Origin: Streptomyces sp. CMB-StM0423
Lineage (GTDB): Bacteria > Actinomycetota > Actinomycetes > Streptomycetales > Streptomycetaceae
Reading direction: 5' to 3'
DNA length: 64,000 nt
Assembly (NCBI RefSeq): GCF_002847285.1
Contig: NZ_CP025407.1
Location: 1,862,501-1,926,500, forward strand
Shown here: positions 37,555-45,954 of the stretch, piece after piece
Position numbering within the stretch: the stretch's first letter is position 1
Layout of the letters: the number at the start of each line of letters is the position of its first letter
Program-made: the position numbers and the translations under genes
The notes under the pieces: model-generated
Databases searched by the model: none
Told to the model about the DNA's origin: nothing
The model's input: only the letters and a program-made list of their open reading frames with translations

Positions 37555-38075
37555 GACCCCGCCGGGCCCCCGTCCGCATCATCGCGCGCCGCGCCGGGGC
37601 CCGGCTCGCCCGGGTCCGCCTTGCCGTCCGCGCTGTCGTCCTCGTCGTCCTCGTCGCGGTCCCGCTTGTACGGGTCCGCCCCCGCCGCGTACTCCGCGCC
37701 CGCGGCGGTGCTGCGCACCTGCTCGTCCTGGAGCCGGGCGCGCTCCAGGACGTCGTCGATGTTCTTGGCGTTCTCGGGCAGCGCGTCCGGCACGAACGCG
37801 AGCGTCGGGGTGAACTTCACCCCGGCGGCGGCGCCGACCGCCGAGCGGAGCACGCCCTTGGCGCTCTCCAGCCCCTTCGCGGCCTGCGCCCGCTCCTCGT
37901 CGTCGCCGTACACCGTGTAGAAGACGGTCGCCTCCCGGAGGTCCCCGGTCACACGCGTGTCGGTGATGGTCACCCGGGAGCCGAGCCGCGGGTCCTTGAT
38001 CCCCCGCTGCAGCTTCTCGGCCACGACCTCACGGATGAGGTCCGCCAAGCGCTTCGCCCGTGCGTTGTCGGCCAC
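37551..38075 (-). CDS. rbfA: 30S ribosome-binding factor A
   Basis: RbfA assists late maturation of the 16S 5' end and cold adaptation. The KH-type core (ADLIREVVAEKLQRGIKDPRLG, VTGDLREATVFYTV, TPTLAFVPDALPENAKNIDDVLERA) occupies residues 8-117. The tail of about 55 residues is acidic and repetitive (DRDEDDEDD), longer than in most bacteria but usual for streptomycetes. GTG 38075 has AAGGAG upstream. Confidence 0.95.
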   Translation of the reverse strand: MADNARAKRLADLIREVVAEKLQRGIKDPRLGSRVTITDTRVTGDLREATVFYTVYGDDEERAQAAKGLESAKGVLRSAVGAAAGVKFTPTLAFVPDALPENAKNIDDVLERARLQDEQVRSTAAGAEYAAGADPYKRDRDEDDEDDSADGKADPGEPGPGAARDDADGGPAGS

Positions 38076-38100
38076 TGGTCCGTCTCCTTGCCCACTTTGT

Positions 38101-38412
38101 CTACTCGTCGTCTTCGTGGTGGATCCGCCGCCGTACGGACAGCAGCTCCACCTCCGGCCGGGCGGCGAGCATCCGCTCGCACCGGTCCAGCATGTCGGTG
38201 AGGTGCCCGGCGTCCCCGGAGATGGTTGCCAGCCCGATCACGGTCCGGCGGTGCAGATCCTGGTGCCCGACCTCCGCGGCGGTCACCGCGTATTTGCGGA
38301 TCAGCTCCGCGACGATCGGGCGGACGACGGAGCGCTTCTCCTTCAGCGACCGTACGTCGCCGAGGAGGAAGTCGCAGGAAAGCGTCCCTACGTACACGTG
38401 TGTCCGGATCAC
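38101..38412 (-). CDS. ylxP: DUF503 (YlxP-like) protein
   Basis: The 103-residue protein belongs to the DUF503 family, recognised by VGTLSCDFLLGDVRSLKEKRSVVRPIV and ISGD..H...L; it is conserved between infB and rbfA in Gram-positive bacteria and linked to ribosome function. The GTG at 38412 gives five extra residues compared with many homologues; the internal GTG at 38397 is a plausible true start. Neither has a strong ribosome site. It is preceded by a strong hairpin. Confidence 0.9.
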   Translation of the reverse strand: MIRTHVYVGTLSCDFLLGDVRSLKEKRSVVRPIVAELIRKYAVTAAEVGHQDLHRRTVIGLATISGDAGHLTDMLDRCERMLAARPEVELLSVRRRIHHEDDE

Positions 38413-38448
38413 CCGCCGGTACGGGATATACGGGATGGAAGGCGGCGC

Positions 38449-38478
38449 GGGGGCGGCCCTTCGTGAAGGGCCGCCCCC
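38449..38478 (-). terminator. Hairpin between infB and ylxP inside the nusA operon
   Basis: A perfect 13-bp stem (38449-38461 with 38466-38478) has a 4-base loop (CACG when read on the minus strand) and lies 18 bases past the infB stop codon. It should attenuate or process transcripts before ylxP-rbfA-truB. Confidence 0.7.
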
Positions 38479-38496
38479 GGCCGGCGGTGCTGCTGA

Positions 38497-41400
38497 TCAG
38501 GCGCGCGGCTTCTCGCGCATCTCGTACGTCGCGATGACGTCGTCCACCTTGATGTCGTTGTAGTTTCCGAGGTTGATACCGCCCTCGAAGCCTTCGCGGA
38601 TCTCGGTGACGTCGTCCTTGAAGCGGCGCAGACCCTCGATGTTGAGGTTCTCCGCGACCACCTTGCCGTCGCGGATGACCCGGGCCTTGGTGTTGCGCTT
38701 GACCTCGCCGGAGCGGATGAGCACACCGGCGATGTTGCCCAGCTTGGAGGAGCGGAAGACCTCGCGGATCTCGGCGGTGCCGAGCTCCACCTCCTCGTAC
38801 TCCGGCTTGAGCATGCCCTTCAGCGCGGCCTCGATCTCCTCGATGACCTGGTAGATCACCGAGTAGTACCGGACGTCGACGCCCTCACGCTCGGCCATCT
38901 GCGTCGCCCGGCCCTCGGCGCGGACGTTGAAGCCGATCACGATCGCGTCCGAGCCCGTGGCCAGGTCGATGTCGGTCTCGGTGACCGCACCGACGCCGCG
39001 GTGCAGCACGCGCAGGTCGACCTCTTCACCGACGTCCAGTTGCATGAGCGAGGACTCGAGCGCCTCGACGGAACCCGCCGCGTCGCCCTTGATGATGAGG
39101 TTGAGCTGCTGCACCTCGCCGGCCTTGAGCACCTTGTCCAGGTCCTCCAGCGACACCCTGCGGGTGCGCTTGGCGAAGGCGGCGTTGCGCTCGCGCGCGG
39201 CGCGCTTCTCGGCGATCTGGCGGGCCGTACGGTCCTCCTCGACCACCAGGAAGTTGTCCCCGGCGCCGGGGACGCTGGTCAGACCGAGCACCTGGGCGGG
39301 GGTCGAGGGACCGACCTCGTCCAGGGGGTTGCCCAGGTCGTCGAGCATGGCGCGCACGCGGCCGTAGGCGTCGCCGACGACCATCGTGTCGCCGATCCGC
39401 AGCGTGCCGCGCTGGACCAGCACGGTCGCCAGGGCGCCGCGGCCGCGGTCGAGGTGGGCCTCGATCGCGATGCCCTCGGCGTCCTGCTTCGGGTTCGCGC
39501 GCAGGTCCAGGCTGGCGTCCGCGGTGAGGACGACGGCCTCCAGCAGGTTCTCGATGTGCAGACCCTGCTTGGCGGAGATGTCGACGAACATCGTCTCGCC
39601 GCCGTACTCCTCGGCCACCAGCCCGTACTCGGTGAGCTGGCCGCGCACCTTCGTCGGGTCCGCGCCCTCGACGTCGATCTTGTTGACCGCGACGACGATC
39701 GGCACGTCGGCCGCCTTGGCGTGGTTCAGCGCCTCGACCGTCTGCGGCATCACGCCGTCGTTGGCCGCGACCACGAGGATCGCGATGTCGGTCGCCTTCG
39801 CACCGCGGGCACGCATGGCGGTGAACGCCTCGTGACCCGGGGTGTCGATGAAGGTGATCCGGCGCTCGTCGCCGTTGACTTCGGTCGCCACCTGGTACGC
39901 GCCGATGTGCTGGGTGATACCGCCGGCCTCGCCCTCCAGGACGTTGGTCTTGCGGATCGCGTCCAGCAGGCGCGTCTTGCCGTGGTCGACGTGACCCATG
40001 ACGGTGACCACCGGGGGCCGGGCCACGAGCGCTTCCTCGCCGCCCTCGTCCTCGCCGAACTCGATGTCGAACGAGTCGAGGAGCTCGCGGTCCTCCTCCT
40101 CCGGGCTGACGACCTGGACGGTGTAGTTCATCTCCTCGCCCAGGAGGTTCAGCGTCTCGTCGGAGACGGACTGCGTCGCGGTGACCATCTCGCCCAGGTT
40201 GAACATCACCTGGACCAGGGACGCCGGGTTGGCGTTGATCTTCTCCGCGAAGTCGGTGAGCGACGCGCCGCGGGAGAGACGGACCGTCTCGCCCTTGCCG
40301 CGCGGGAGCATCACGCCGCCGATGGACGGCGCCTGCATCTGCTCGTACTCCTGGCGGCGCTGCCGCTTCGACTTGCGACCGCGGCGCGCCGGACCGCCCG
40401 GACGCCCGAAGGCGCCCTGCGTGCCGCCGCGGCCACCGGGACCGCCGGGACGGCCGCCGAAGCCGGGACGGCCACCGCCGCCACCGCCGCCGGGACGACC
40501 GCCGAAGCCGCCGCCACCGCCACCGCCGCCACCGGGACGACCGCCGAAGCCGCCGCCACCGCCGCCGGGACGACCGCCGCCACCGCCGCCGCCCGGACGA
40601 CCGCCGGGACCGCCGCCGCCAGGACGGCCACCGCCGCCGGGACGACCGCCGGCCGGGGCGCCGGGGCGCCCGCTGGGAGCGGGGCGCTGCGGCATCATGC
40701 CGGGGTTCGGGCGCGGGCCGCCGGGACGCGCGCCGCCGCCCTGACCGCCCTGCGGCCGGGGCATGCCGCCCGGGGTGGGCCGGGAGCCGCCCGGCGCCTG
40801 CGGGCGCGGACCGCCGCCCTGCGCACCGCCCTGACCGCCGCCGCCGGGGCGGGGGGCCTGCGGGCGCGGGGCCTGCGGGCGGGCCATGCCGGTGGAGCCG
40901 CTGGACGTGAAGGGGTTGTTACCCGGACGCGGGCCCGCGGGCCTGCCGCCGGGACGCGGGCTGGGCGCACCGGAGCGCCCGCCGCCGGGACGGCCGCCGC
41001 CGCTGTCGGGCCGGCCGCCGCCCTGGCCGCCGCCGCCACGCGCGGGGGCGGGCGGGCGCGGGCCCGGCTTCACGCCGGGCTTGGGGGCGCCGCCGCGGTC
41101 CGCGGCAGGCGGTGCGGTGAACTCCGGCGCCTCGGGCGCCGGGGCCTTCTGCGCCGGGGGGGTCGGGCCCGGAGCCGGGCGGGGGCCCGGACCGGGTGCG
41201 GGCCTGCCGGCGTCGGCGCCGGGGCGCGGCGCGGGCTTGCGCTCCGCGGCCTGCTCGGGCTTGACGGGGGCGGGCTTCGCCGCGGGTGCGCCGGGGACGC
41301 CGGGCTTGGCGGCGGCCTTCTTCGGCGCTGCGGGCTTGCCGGCGGGCTTGGCCGCAGCCGAGCCGTTGCCGGACTGGAATGCGTCAGTCAGTTTGCGTAC

Positions 41401-41526
41401 AACCGGCGCCTCGATGGTCGAGGACGCCGAGCGGACGAATTCGCCAAGTTCTTGGAGCTTGGCCATGACGACCTTGCTCTCGACGCCGAACTCCTTGGCG
41501 AGTTCGTATACCCGGACCTTAGCCAC
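38497..41526 (-). CDS. infB: Translation initiation factor IF-2
   Basis: The 1009-residue GTPase delivers fMet-tRNA to the 30S subunit. The N-terminal IF2N domain ([21 protein letters not shown]) is followed by about 350 residues of Pro/Ala/Lys then Gly/Arg-rich disordered sequence, with near-pure GGGG/RPGG runs at about residues 285-385. The second IF2N, G-domain ([24 protein letters not shown]) and domains II-IV follow. GTG 41526 is preceded by AAGGAG. Part of the rimP-nusA-ylxR-infB operon. Confidence 0.97.
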   Translation of the reverse strand: MAKVRVYELAKEFGVESKVVMAKLQELGEFVRSASSTIEAPVVRKLTDAFQSGNGSAAAKPAGKPAAPKKAAAKPGVPGAPAAKPAPVKPEQAAERKPAPRPGADAGRPAPGPGPRPAPGPTPPAQKAPAPEAPEFTAPPAADRGGAPKPGVKPGPRPPAPARGGGGQGGGRPDSGGGRPGGGRSGAPSPRPGGRPAGPRPGNNPFTSSGSTGMARPQAPRPQAPRPGGGGQGGAQGGGPRPQAPGGSRPTPGGMPRPQGGQGGGARPGGPRPNPGMMPQRPAPSGRPGAPAGGRPGGGGRPGGGGPGGRPGGGGGGGRPGGGGGGFGGRPGGGGGGGGGFGGRPGGGGGGGRPGFGGRPGGPGGRGGTQGAFGRPGGPARRGRKSKRQRRQEYEQMQAPSIGGVMLPRGKGETVRLSRGASLTDFAEKINANPASLVQVMFNLGEMVTATQSVSDETLNLLGEEMNYTVQVVSPEEEDRELLDSFDIEFGEDEGGEEALVARPPVVTVMGHVDHGKTRLLDAIRKTNVLEGEAGGITQHIGAYQVATEVNGDERRITFIDTPGHEAFTAMRARGAKATDIAILVVAANDGVMPQTVEALNHAKAADVPIVVAVNKIDVEGADPTKVRGQLTEYGLVAEEYGGETMFVDISAKQGLHIENLLEAVVLTADASLDLRANPKQDAEGIAIEAHLDRGRGALATVLVQRGTLRIGDTMVVGDAYGRVRAMLDDLGNPLDEVGPSTPAQVLGLTSVPGAGDNFLVVEEDRTARQIAEKRAARERNAAFAKRTRRVSLEDLDKVLKAGEVQQLNLIIKGDAAGSVEALESSLMQLDVGEEVDLRVLHRGVGAVTETDIDLATGSDAIVIGFNVRAEGRATQMAEREGVDVRYYSVIYQVIEEIEAALKGMLKPEYEEVELGTAEIREVFRSSKLGNIAGVLIRSGEVKRNTKARVIRDGKVVAENLNIEGLRRFKDDVTEIREGFEGGINLGNYNDIKVDDVIATYEMREKPRA

Positions 41527-41607
41527 TTCGCTCCTTCTGGTCCGGGGGTGTCCGCCGGACCTTCGCTACTTCTGCATGGGCGTACTCATCGCGTACTCAT
41601 CGAGTGC

Positions 41608-41976
41608 TCATCGCAATCTCGACCCACTTCCGACTCGCGAGGTACCTGGCTGCGCGGGGTTCCGCGCGGCGCTCGTGTTCTTCGTGCTCATGTCTGCCTC
41701 CACGGCCTGCTGCTCCACGAAACGGTCCACGTCCGCGGTGCCGAGCGGGCCCTGGGCCCGCAGGGCCCGGACGAACGCCCGGCGGCGGACCGCCAGGTCG
41801 AGGCATGCCTTGACGGGGTGCAGATATGCGCCCCGGCCGGGCAGCGTACCGCGGGGATCAGGGACGCATGCGCCCCCGACCTCCACCACACGCAGCAGAT
41901 CGCCTTTGGTCGCACGCACCCGGCACCCCACGCAGGTGCGCTCGGGGCAGCCCCGGGCGCGCGTCCGGCCAGACAC
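41608..41976 (-). CDS. ylxR: YlxR (DUF448) RNA-binding protein
   Basis: The 122-residue protein has the DUF448 core: CPERTCVGCRVRATKGDLLRVV and RGTLPGRGAYLHP. YlxR family members bind RNA, and some regulate RNase P (RnpM). GTG 41976 has GGAGGT ten bases upstream and fits homologue starts; an open extension to 42045 is unsupported. The tail beyond the core (from about residue 95) is low-complexity. Confidence 0.92.
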   Translation of the reverse strand: MSGRTRARGCPERTCVGCRVRATKGDLLRVVEVGGACVPDPRGTLPGRGAYLHPVKACLDLAVRRRAFVRALRAQGPLGTADVDRFVEQQAVEADMSTKNTSAARNPAQPGTSRVGSGSRLR

Positions 41977-42178
41977 GCTCAAGTCTACCTCCACGGCCGA
42001 CAGGCACCGCCTCGGGGTACCGATCGAACGGCTGTTTTCGCCCACGGCAAGGCACAGCCCACGGCGGGCCCGACGATACGTGATCTACGCCCGGCGGTGC
42101 GACCCGGTTTTCGCCGGCCGGCCGCCAGCCCCGGAGCCGGGCGCGGACGGCGCCCGGCCCGCGTACCGGACCCCGGCG

Positions 42179-43165
42179 TCAGTCCGCCGGCTGCTCGGTG
42201 TCGGGGCGGATGTCGATGCGCCAGCCCGTCAGCCTGGCCGCCAGGCGGGCGTTCTGGCCCTCCTTGCCGATCGCCAGCGAGAGCTGGTAGTCCGGCACCG
42301 TCACCCGCGCCGAGCGGGCCGCCAGGTCCACGATGTCGACCTTGGTCACCCGCGCCGGCGACAGCGCGTTGGCGACCAGCTCGCCCGGCTCGTCCGACCA
42401 GTCGACGATGTCGATCTTCTCGCCGCCCAGCTCCGCCATCACGTTGCGCACCCGGCCGCCCATCGGCCCGATACAGGCGCCCTTCGGGTTCAGCCCGGAG
42501 CGCGTGGACCGTACCGCGATCTTCGTGCGGTGCCCGGCCTCGCGGGCGATGGCCGCGATCTCCACCGAGCCGTCGGCGATCTCCGGCACCTCCAGCGCGA
42601 AGAGCTTCTTCACCAGGTTCGGATGTGTGCGCGACAGGGTCACGGACGGGCCGCGTACGCCCTTGGTCACCCGCACCACGTACGTGCGCAGCCGGGTGCC
42701 GTGCTTGTACTCCTCGCCCGGCACCTGCTCCTGCACCGGCAGGATGGCCTCCAGCCGGCCGATGTCGACCAGCACGTTGTTCGGGTCCTTGCCCTGTTGC
42801 ACGACGCCCGTGACGATGTCACCCTCGCGGCCCGCGTACTCACCGAAGGTGATTTCCTCCTCGGCGTCCCGCAGCCGCTGCAGGATGACCTGCTTCGCGG
42901 TGGTGGCGGCGATCCGGCCGAAACCCGACGGGGTGTCGTCGAACTCGCGCGCCTCCCCGCCCTCCGGCACGTCGTCCGGGTCCTCCTTGGCCCACACCGT
43001 GACGTGCCCGGTCTCCCGGTTCAGCTCCACGCGGGCCTGCTGGCGGCTGCCCTCGGTGCGGTGGTACGCGATGAGGAGGGCCGACTCGATGGCCTCGACC
43101 AGCAGGTCGAAGGAGATCTCCTTCTCCCGCACCAAGCCGCGCAGCGCGCTCATGTCGATGTCCAC
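42179..43165 (-). CDS. nusA: Transcription termination/antitermination factor NusA
   Basis: The 328-residue protein has the NusA N-terminal domain ([20 protein letters not shown]), the S1 domain ([22 protein letters not shown]) and two KH domains ([50 protein letters not shown]). It lacks the C-terminal acidic repeats of proteobacterial NusA, as usual in actinobacteria. GTG 43165 has GAGGAGGG at good spacing, overlapping the rimP end by coupling distance (2 bases). Confidence 0.96.
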   Translation of the reverse strand: MDIDMSALRGLVREKEISFDLLVEAIESALLIAYHRTEGSRQQARVELNRETGHVTVWAKEDPDDVPEGGEAREFDDTPSGFGRIAATTAKQVILQRLRDAEEEITFGEYAGREGDIVTGVVQQGKDPNNVLVDIGRLEAILPVQEQVPGEEYKHGTRLRTYVVRVTKGVRGPSVTLSRTHPNLVKKLFALEVPEIADGSVEIAAIAREAGHRTKIAVRSTRSGLNPKGACIGPMGGRVRNVMAELGGEKIDIVDWSDEPGELVANALSPARVTKVDIVDLAARSARVTVPDYQLSLAIGKEGQNARLAARLTGWRIDIRPDTEQPAD

Positions 43166-43167
43166 TG

Positions 43168-43668
43168 CTACGAACCCTCCTCGTCCTTCGTCACCTTGCG
43201 GTTGAACTCGATCTCGACCCGGGCCGTGGCGATCTCGCCGAACTCCAGTCGCCGGGCACCGGGCTTACGACCCTTCACCCCCGGCACCTCCAGGTCCAGT
43301 CCCGCGTCGTCCACCGCGGTGATCCGTCCCACGACCTCGCCGCCCTCCCGTAGCTGCACCTTGACCAAACGGTCCGCGGCACGACGGTAGTGGCGCGGCA
43401 GGGTCAGCGGGCGGTCCGTACCGGGAGAGGTGACTTCCAGGACGTACGGGCGGTCGCCCATGGCGTCGGAGGCGTCCAGCTCCTCGGCGATGCGCCGGCT
43501 CAAGTCGGCGCAGGTGTCGAGGCCCACGCCGTCGTCGGCGTCGACCACGACCCGCAGGACACGCCGCCTGCCCGCCTGGGTGAGCGCGATCTCCTCCAGA
43601 TCGAGGTCGCGTTCCTTGACGAGCGGCTCCAGCAGATCCCGCAGCCTCTCGTTCTGGGTGGTGCTCAT
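43168..43668 (-). CDS. rimP: Ribosome maturation factor RimP
   Basis: The 166-residue RimP acts in 30S assembly. The N-domain ([41 protein letters not shown]) and motif [22 protein letters not shown] are diagnostic; the Sm-like C-domain follows. ATG 43668 has GAGGAG eight bases upstream. First gene of the rimP-nusA-ylxR-infB operon; the promoter should be in the 103-base gap shared with the divergent lipoprotein gene. Confidence 0.95.
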   Translation of the reverse strand: MSTTQNERLRDLLEPLVKERDLDLEEIALTQAGRRRVLRVVVDADDGVGLDTCADLSRRIAEELDASDAMGDRPYVLEVTSPGTDRPLTLPRHYRRAADRLVKVQLREGGEVVGRITAVDDAGLDLEVPGVKGRKPGARRLEFGEIATARVEIEFNRKVTKDEEGS

Positions 43669-43759
43669 CCGGGTGACTCCTCGGCCGCGTGTGCTGTTGT
43701 GTGACGTCACGTGTCCGGTCAAAGCGTATCCGCTCCACGACCTGTGCGTTGCCCACCGG

Positions 43760-43765
43760 TACGCT
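43760..43765 (+). promoter_or_regulatory. -10 box TACGCT of a leaderless transcript
   Basis: TACGCT ends six bases before the GTG at 43772, the spacing expected if transcription starts at the first base of the start codon. No ribosome site precedes the GTG. Confidence 0.5.
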
Positions 43766-43771
43766 CGGCTC

Positions 43772-44326
43772 GTGCGGATCAAGGGACTCCCGGCGAGAAG
43801 GACCGTGCTGGCCGGTGCCGCCCTGCTGGCGGCGACAGGCACCACCACGAGTTGTTCCGGAGACGGCGGCGGCGACGGGGATCCCGACCCCGCGCGCACC
43901 GAACGGCTCCGGCGCCGCGCCGCGGACGAATCGCGCTTACTCCTGCGGCGCTACGACGCGACGACGGCGGCCCACCCCCGCCTGGCCGACGCGCTCGGCC
44001 CGCTGCGCGCGGAGGTGGCCCAGCACGTGGCCGCCCTGGCCCGCGGCCTGCCCGCGGACACCCGCGCCGCGTCCCCGGAACGGGGGGCGGAAGGGCCCGG
44101 CGACCGCGCGGACGCCGCTCCCCCGCCGCCCGCGAAGAAGCGCGGCGGCGAGCCGGTGCCCGCGGAACCGGCGCAGGCCGTCGCCGAGTTGGCAACCGCG
44201 GAGAAACGCACCGCCGACGCCCACACCGCCGCCCTGACCGCGGCCCCGGGGGAGTTCGCGGGCCTGCTGGCCTCGGTCGCTGCGGCGGGCGCGGCCCACG
44301 TCTACCTCCTCGGGGCGATGGCGTGA
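43772..44326 (+). CDS. Putative lipoprotein, ferritin-like related
   Basis: The 184-residue protein has a signal peptide with RR (LPARRTVLAGAALLAATG) and a lipobox-like TTSC cysteine near residue 28, so it is probably an exported lipoprotein and could use Tat. The rest is helical, with Ala-rich heptads and a Pro-rich loop. It immediately precedes a DUF4439 protein, and the helical pattern looks related to it. Divergent from rimP; the GTG is probably leaderless. Function unknown. Confidence 0.75.
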   Translation: MRIKGLPARRTVLAGAALLAATGTTTSCSGDGGGDGDPDPARTERLRRRAADESRLLLRRYDATTAAHPRLADALGPLRAEVAQHVAALARGLPADTRAASPERGAEGPGDRADAAPPPPAKKRGGEPVPAEPAQAVAELATAEKRTADAHTAALTAAPGEFAGLLASVAAAGAAHVYLLGAMA

Positions 44327-44423
44327 GTGCTACGGGGCCCGCCCTCCGGCGCCGCGGCGGGCGCCGTACCCAGCGCGGCGGCCGGGCGGCGGGCCGCCCC
44401 CGTCCCGTACCCCAGGAGGCACC

Positions 44424-44900
44424 GTGAGCGAACCGTCCGACGAGGCCCGCGCCGCGGCGCAGCGCGCACTGGCCGCCGAGCACGCCGCCGTCTACGGCTA
44501 CGGCGTCGTCGGCGCCCGCGCCGGCGGCCTGGCCGACCAGGCACGCGCCGGCTACGACGCCCACCGCGCCCGCCGCGACGCCCTCAGCCGCGTCGTCAGC
44601 GACCTCGGCGACCGGCCGCAGCCCGCCGCCGCCGCGTACGCGCTGCCGTTCGAGGTGCCGGACGAGGCCGCCGCCGTACGGCTGGCGACCGAGCTGGAGG
44701 ACCGGATCGCGGGCAGCTACGCCGACCTCGTCCGCGCCGCGGAGGGCGAGCTGCGCCGCGACGCGGCGGCCGCACTGCGCGAGGCGGCGGTCCGGGCGGC
44801 ACGCTGGCGCGGCGGGAGCGTAGCCTTCCCTGGGCTGGCCGAACGCACGCCCGACACCGCACCCGCGGGCCGGCAGGAGGGCGCCGGCCGCGAGGACTGA
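44424..44900 (+). CDS. DUF4439 ferritin-like protein
   Basis: The 158-residue, almost wholly alpha-helical protein starts with ALAAEHAAVYGYGVVGAR, a typical first helix of DUF4439 ferritin-like domains (Glu, His and Tyr). Later helices contain ELEDRIAGSYADLVRAAEGELR. Metal binding is possible through Glu/His, but a full di-iron set is not evident. GTG 44424 has AGGAGG upstream. It is about 100 bases after the lipoprotein gene and 41 bases before the phosphotransferase-like gene, so probably in one operon. Confidence 0.8.
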   Translation: MSEPSDEARAAAQRALAAEHAAVYGYGVVGARAGGLADQARAGYDAHRARRDALSRVVSDLGDRPQPAAAAYALPFEVPDEAAAVRLATELEDRIAGSYADLVRAAEGELRRDAAAALREAAVRAARWRGGSVAFPGLAERTPDTAPAGRQEGAGRED

Positions 44901-44941
44901 CCCGCCCGCCCGGCCCGACCCAGCAAGAGGACACCGCCCGC

Positions 44942-45862
44942 ATGGCATCTGCACCGCAGTACAGGGCCGAGCCGCCGGAGCGCCTGGTGCGCCACGTCTC
45001 CGCCCACGGCGACCCGGGCCGCGCCTGGCTCGCGGGGCTGTCCGGGCTGGTGGAGGGGCTCCTGCGGCGCTGGGAGCTGGTCCCGGAGCGGGTGCACGCG
45101 CCGGGCGGCAGGACCAGCGTCCTCGTCCTCGTACGGCAGGAGGACGGCACTCCGGCGGCGCTCAAGGTCGCGTACGAGCCGGAGCGGATCGCGGCCGAGC
45201 AGCGCGCGCTGGAACACTGGAACGGCGTCGGCGCCGTGCGGCTGCTGCGCGCGGAGGCCGCCTCGGGGGCACTGCTGCTGGAACGGCTCCAGGCGGACGT
45301 CAGCCTCCGTTCGCTGGCGGAGGCGAAGGCGCAGTTGGAGGCGGCGGCGACACTGCAGCGGCTGTGGACCGTGCCGCCCCCGGACCACCCGCTGCCGACC
45401 GTGGCCGAGCACACCGGGCGGCTCGCGGACCGGCTGCGCGCGCTGCGCACCGAGCCGTACGCGGAGCTGGTCGACGCGGCGCTGGACCGGCGCGAGGCGC
45501 TGCTCGGCGACCGGGCGGCGGCGGGGCCCGACGTGCTGCTGCACGGGGACTACCACCAGGGGCACGTGCTGGCCGCCGAGCGGATGCCGTGGCTCGCGGT
45601 GGGGCCGCGGCCGCTGGTGGGCGAGCGGGCGTACGACCTGGCCTGGCCGGCGCGGGACCGCGTCGACACCCTGGTGGCCGCGCCGGGCGCGGCTGCGGCG
45701 ACCCGGCGGCGGCTGACGAAGCTGGCGGACGCGCTGGACGTCGACCGCGACCGGCTGCGGGGCTGGACGCTGTTCCGCTGCGTCGCGACGGGCGTGACGG
45801 CCCTGGCCCGCGGCGACCGCAACGGCGGCGAACTGCACCTGGAGTACGCGGGCTGGCTCTGA
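44942..45862 (+). CDS. Aminoglycoside/hydroxyurea phosphotransferase-like protein, metal ligands altered
   Basis: The 306-residue protein has the kinase-like fold of the antibiotic-resistance kinase family: GRTSVLVLVRQEDGTPAALKVAYEP with the ATP lysine, then HGDYHQGHVLA at 201-211 and LVGERAYDLAWPARDRVDTL. Both magnesium ligands look changed: the Asn after the catalytic loop is H208, and the Asp of the usual AIDP is G221 (AVGP). Catalysis is thus doubtful unless other residues substitute. ATG 44942 has AGAGGA upstream. Substrate unknown; it need not confer resistance. Confidence 0.8.
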   Translation: MASAPQYRAEPPERLVRHVSAHGDPGRAWLAGLSGLVEGLLRRWELVPERVHAPGGRTSVLVLVRQEDGTPAALKVAYEPERIAAEQRALEHWNGVGAVRLLRAEAASGALLLERLQADVSLRSLAEAKAQLEAAATLQRLWTVPPPDHPLPTVAEHTGRLADRLRALRTEPYAELVDAALDRREALLGDRAAAGPDVLLHGDYHQGHVLAAERMPWLAVGPRPLVGERAYDLAWPARDRVDTLVAAPGAAAATRRRLTKLADALDVDRDRLRGWTLFRCVATGVTALARGDRNGGELHLEYAGWL

Positions 45863-45942
45863 CCGCCCCGGGCCGCCGGCGGTGGCCGACAGCCGTCCGC
45901 GGACGGCCTGTTGGCGTCCTCTGGGCGGCGGGGGCGACGCCC

Positions 45943-45948
45943 TAGGAT
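45943..45948 (+). promoter_or_regulatory. -10 box TAGGAT of a leaderless transcript
   Basis: TAGGAT ends six bases before the ATG at 45955; no ribosome site is present. This places the transcription start at the A of the start codon. Confidence 0.5.
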
Positions 45949-45954
45949 GCCCGC

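Noticed and set aside
40400..40650. A minus- or plus-strand repeat array resembling CRISPR in the infB region
   Set aside because: The repeats are in-frame GGN codons of a Gly-rich protein segment, without spacers of regular length.
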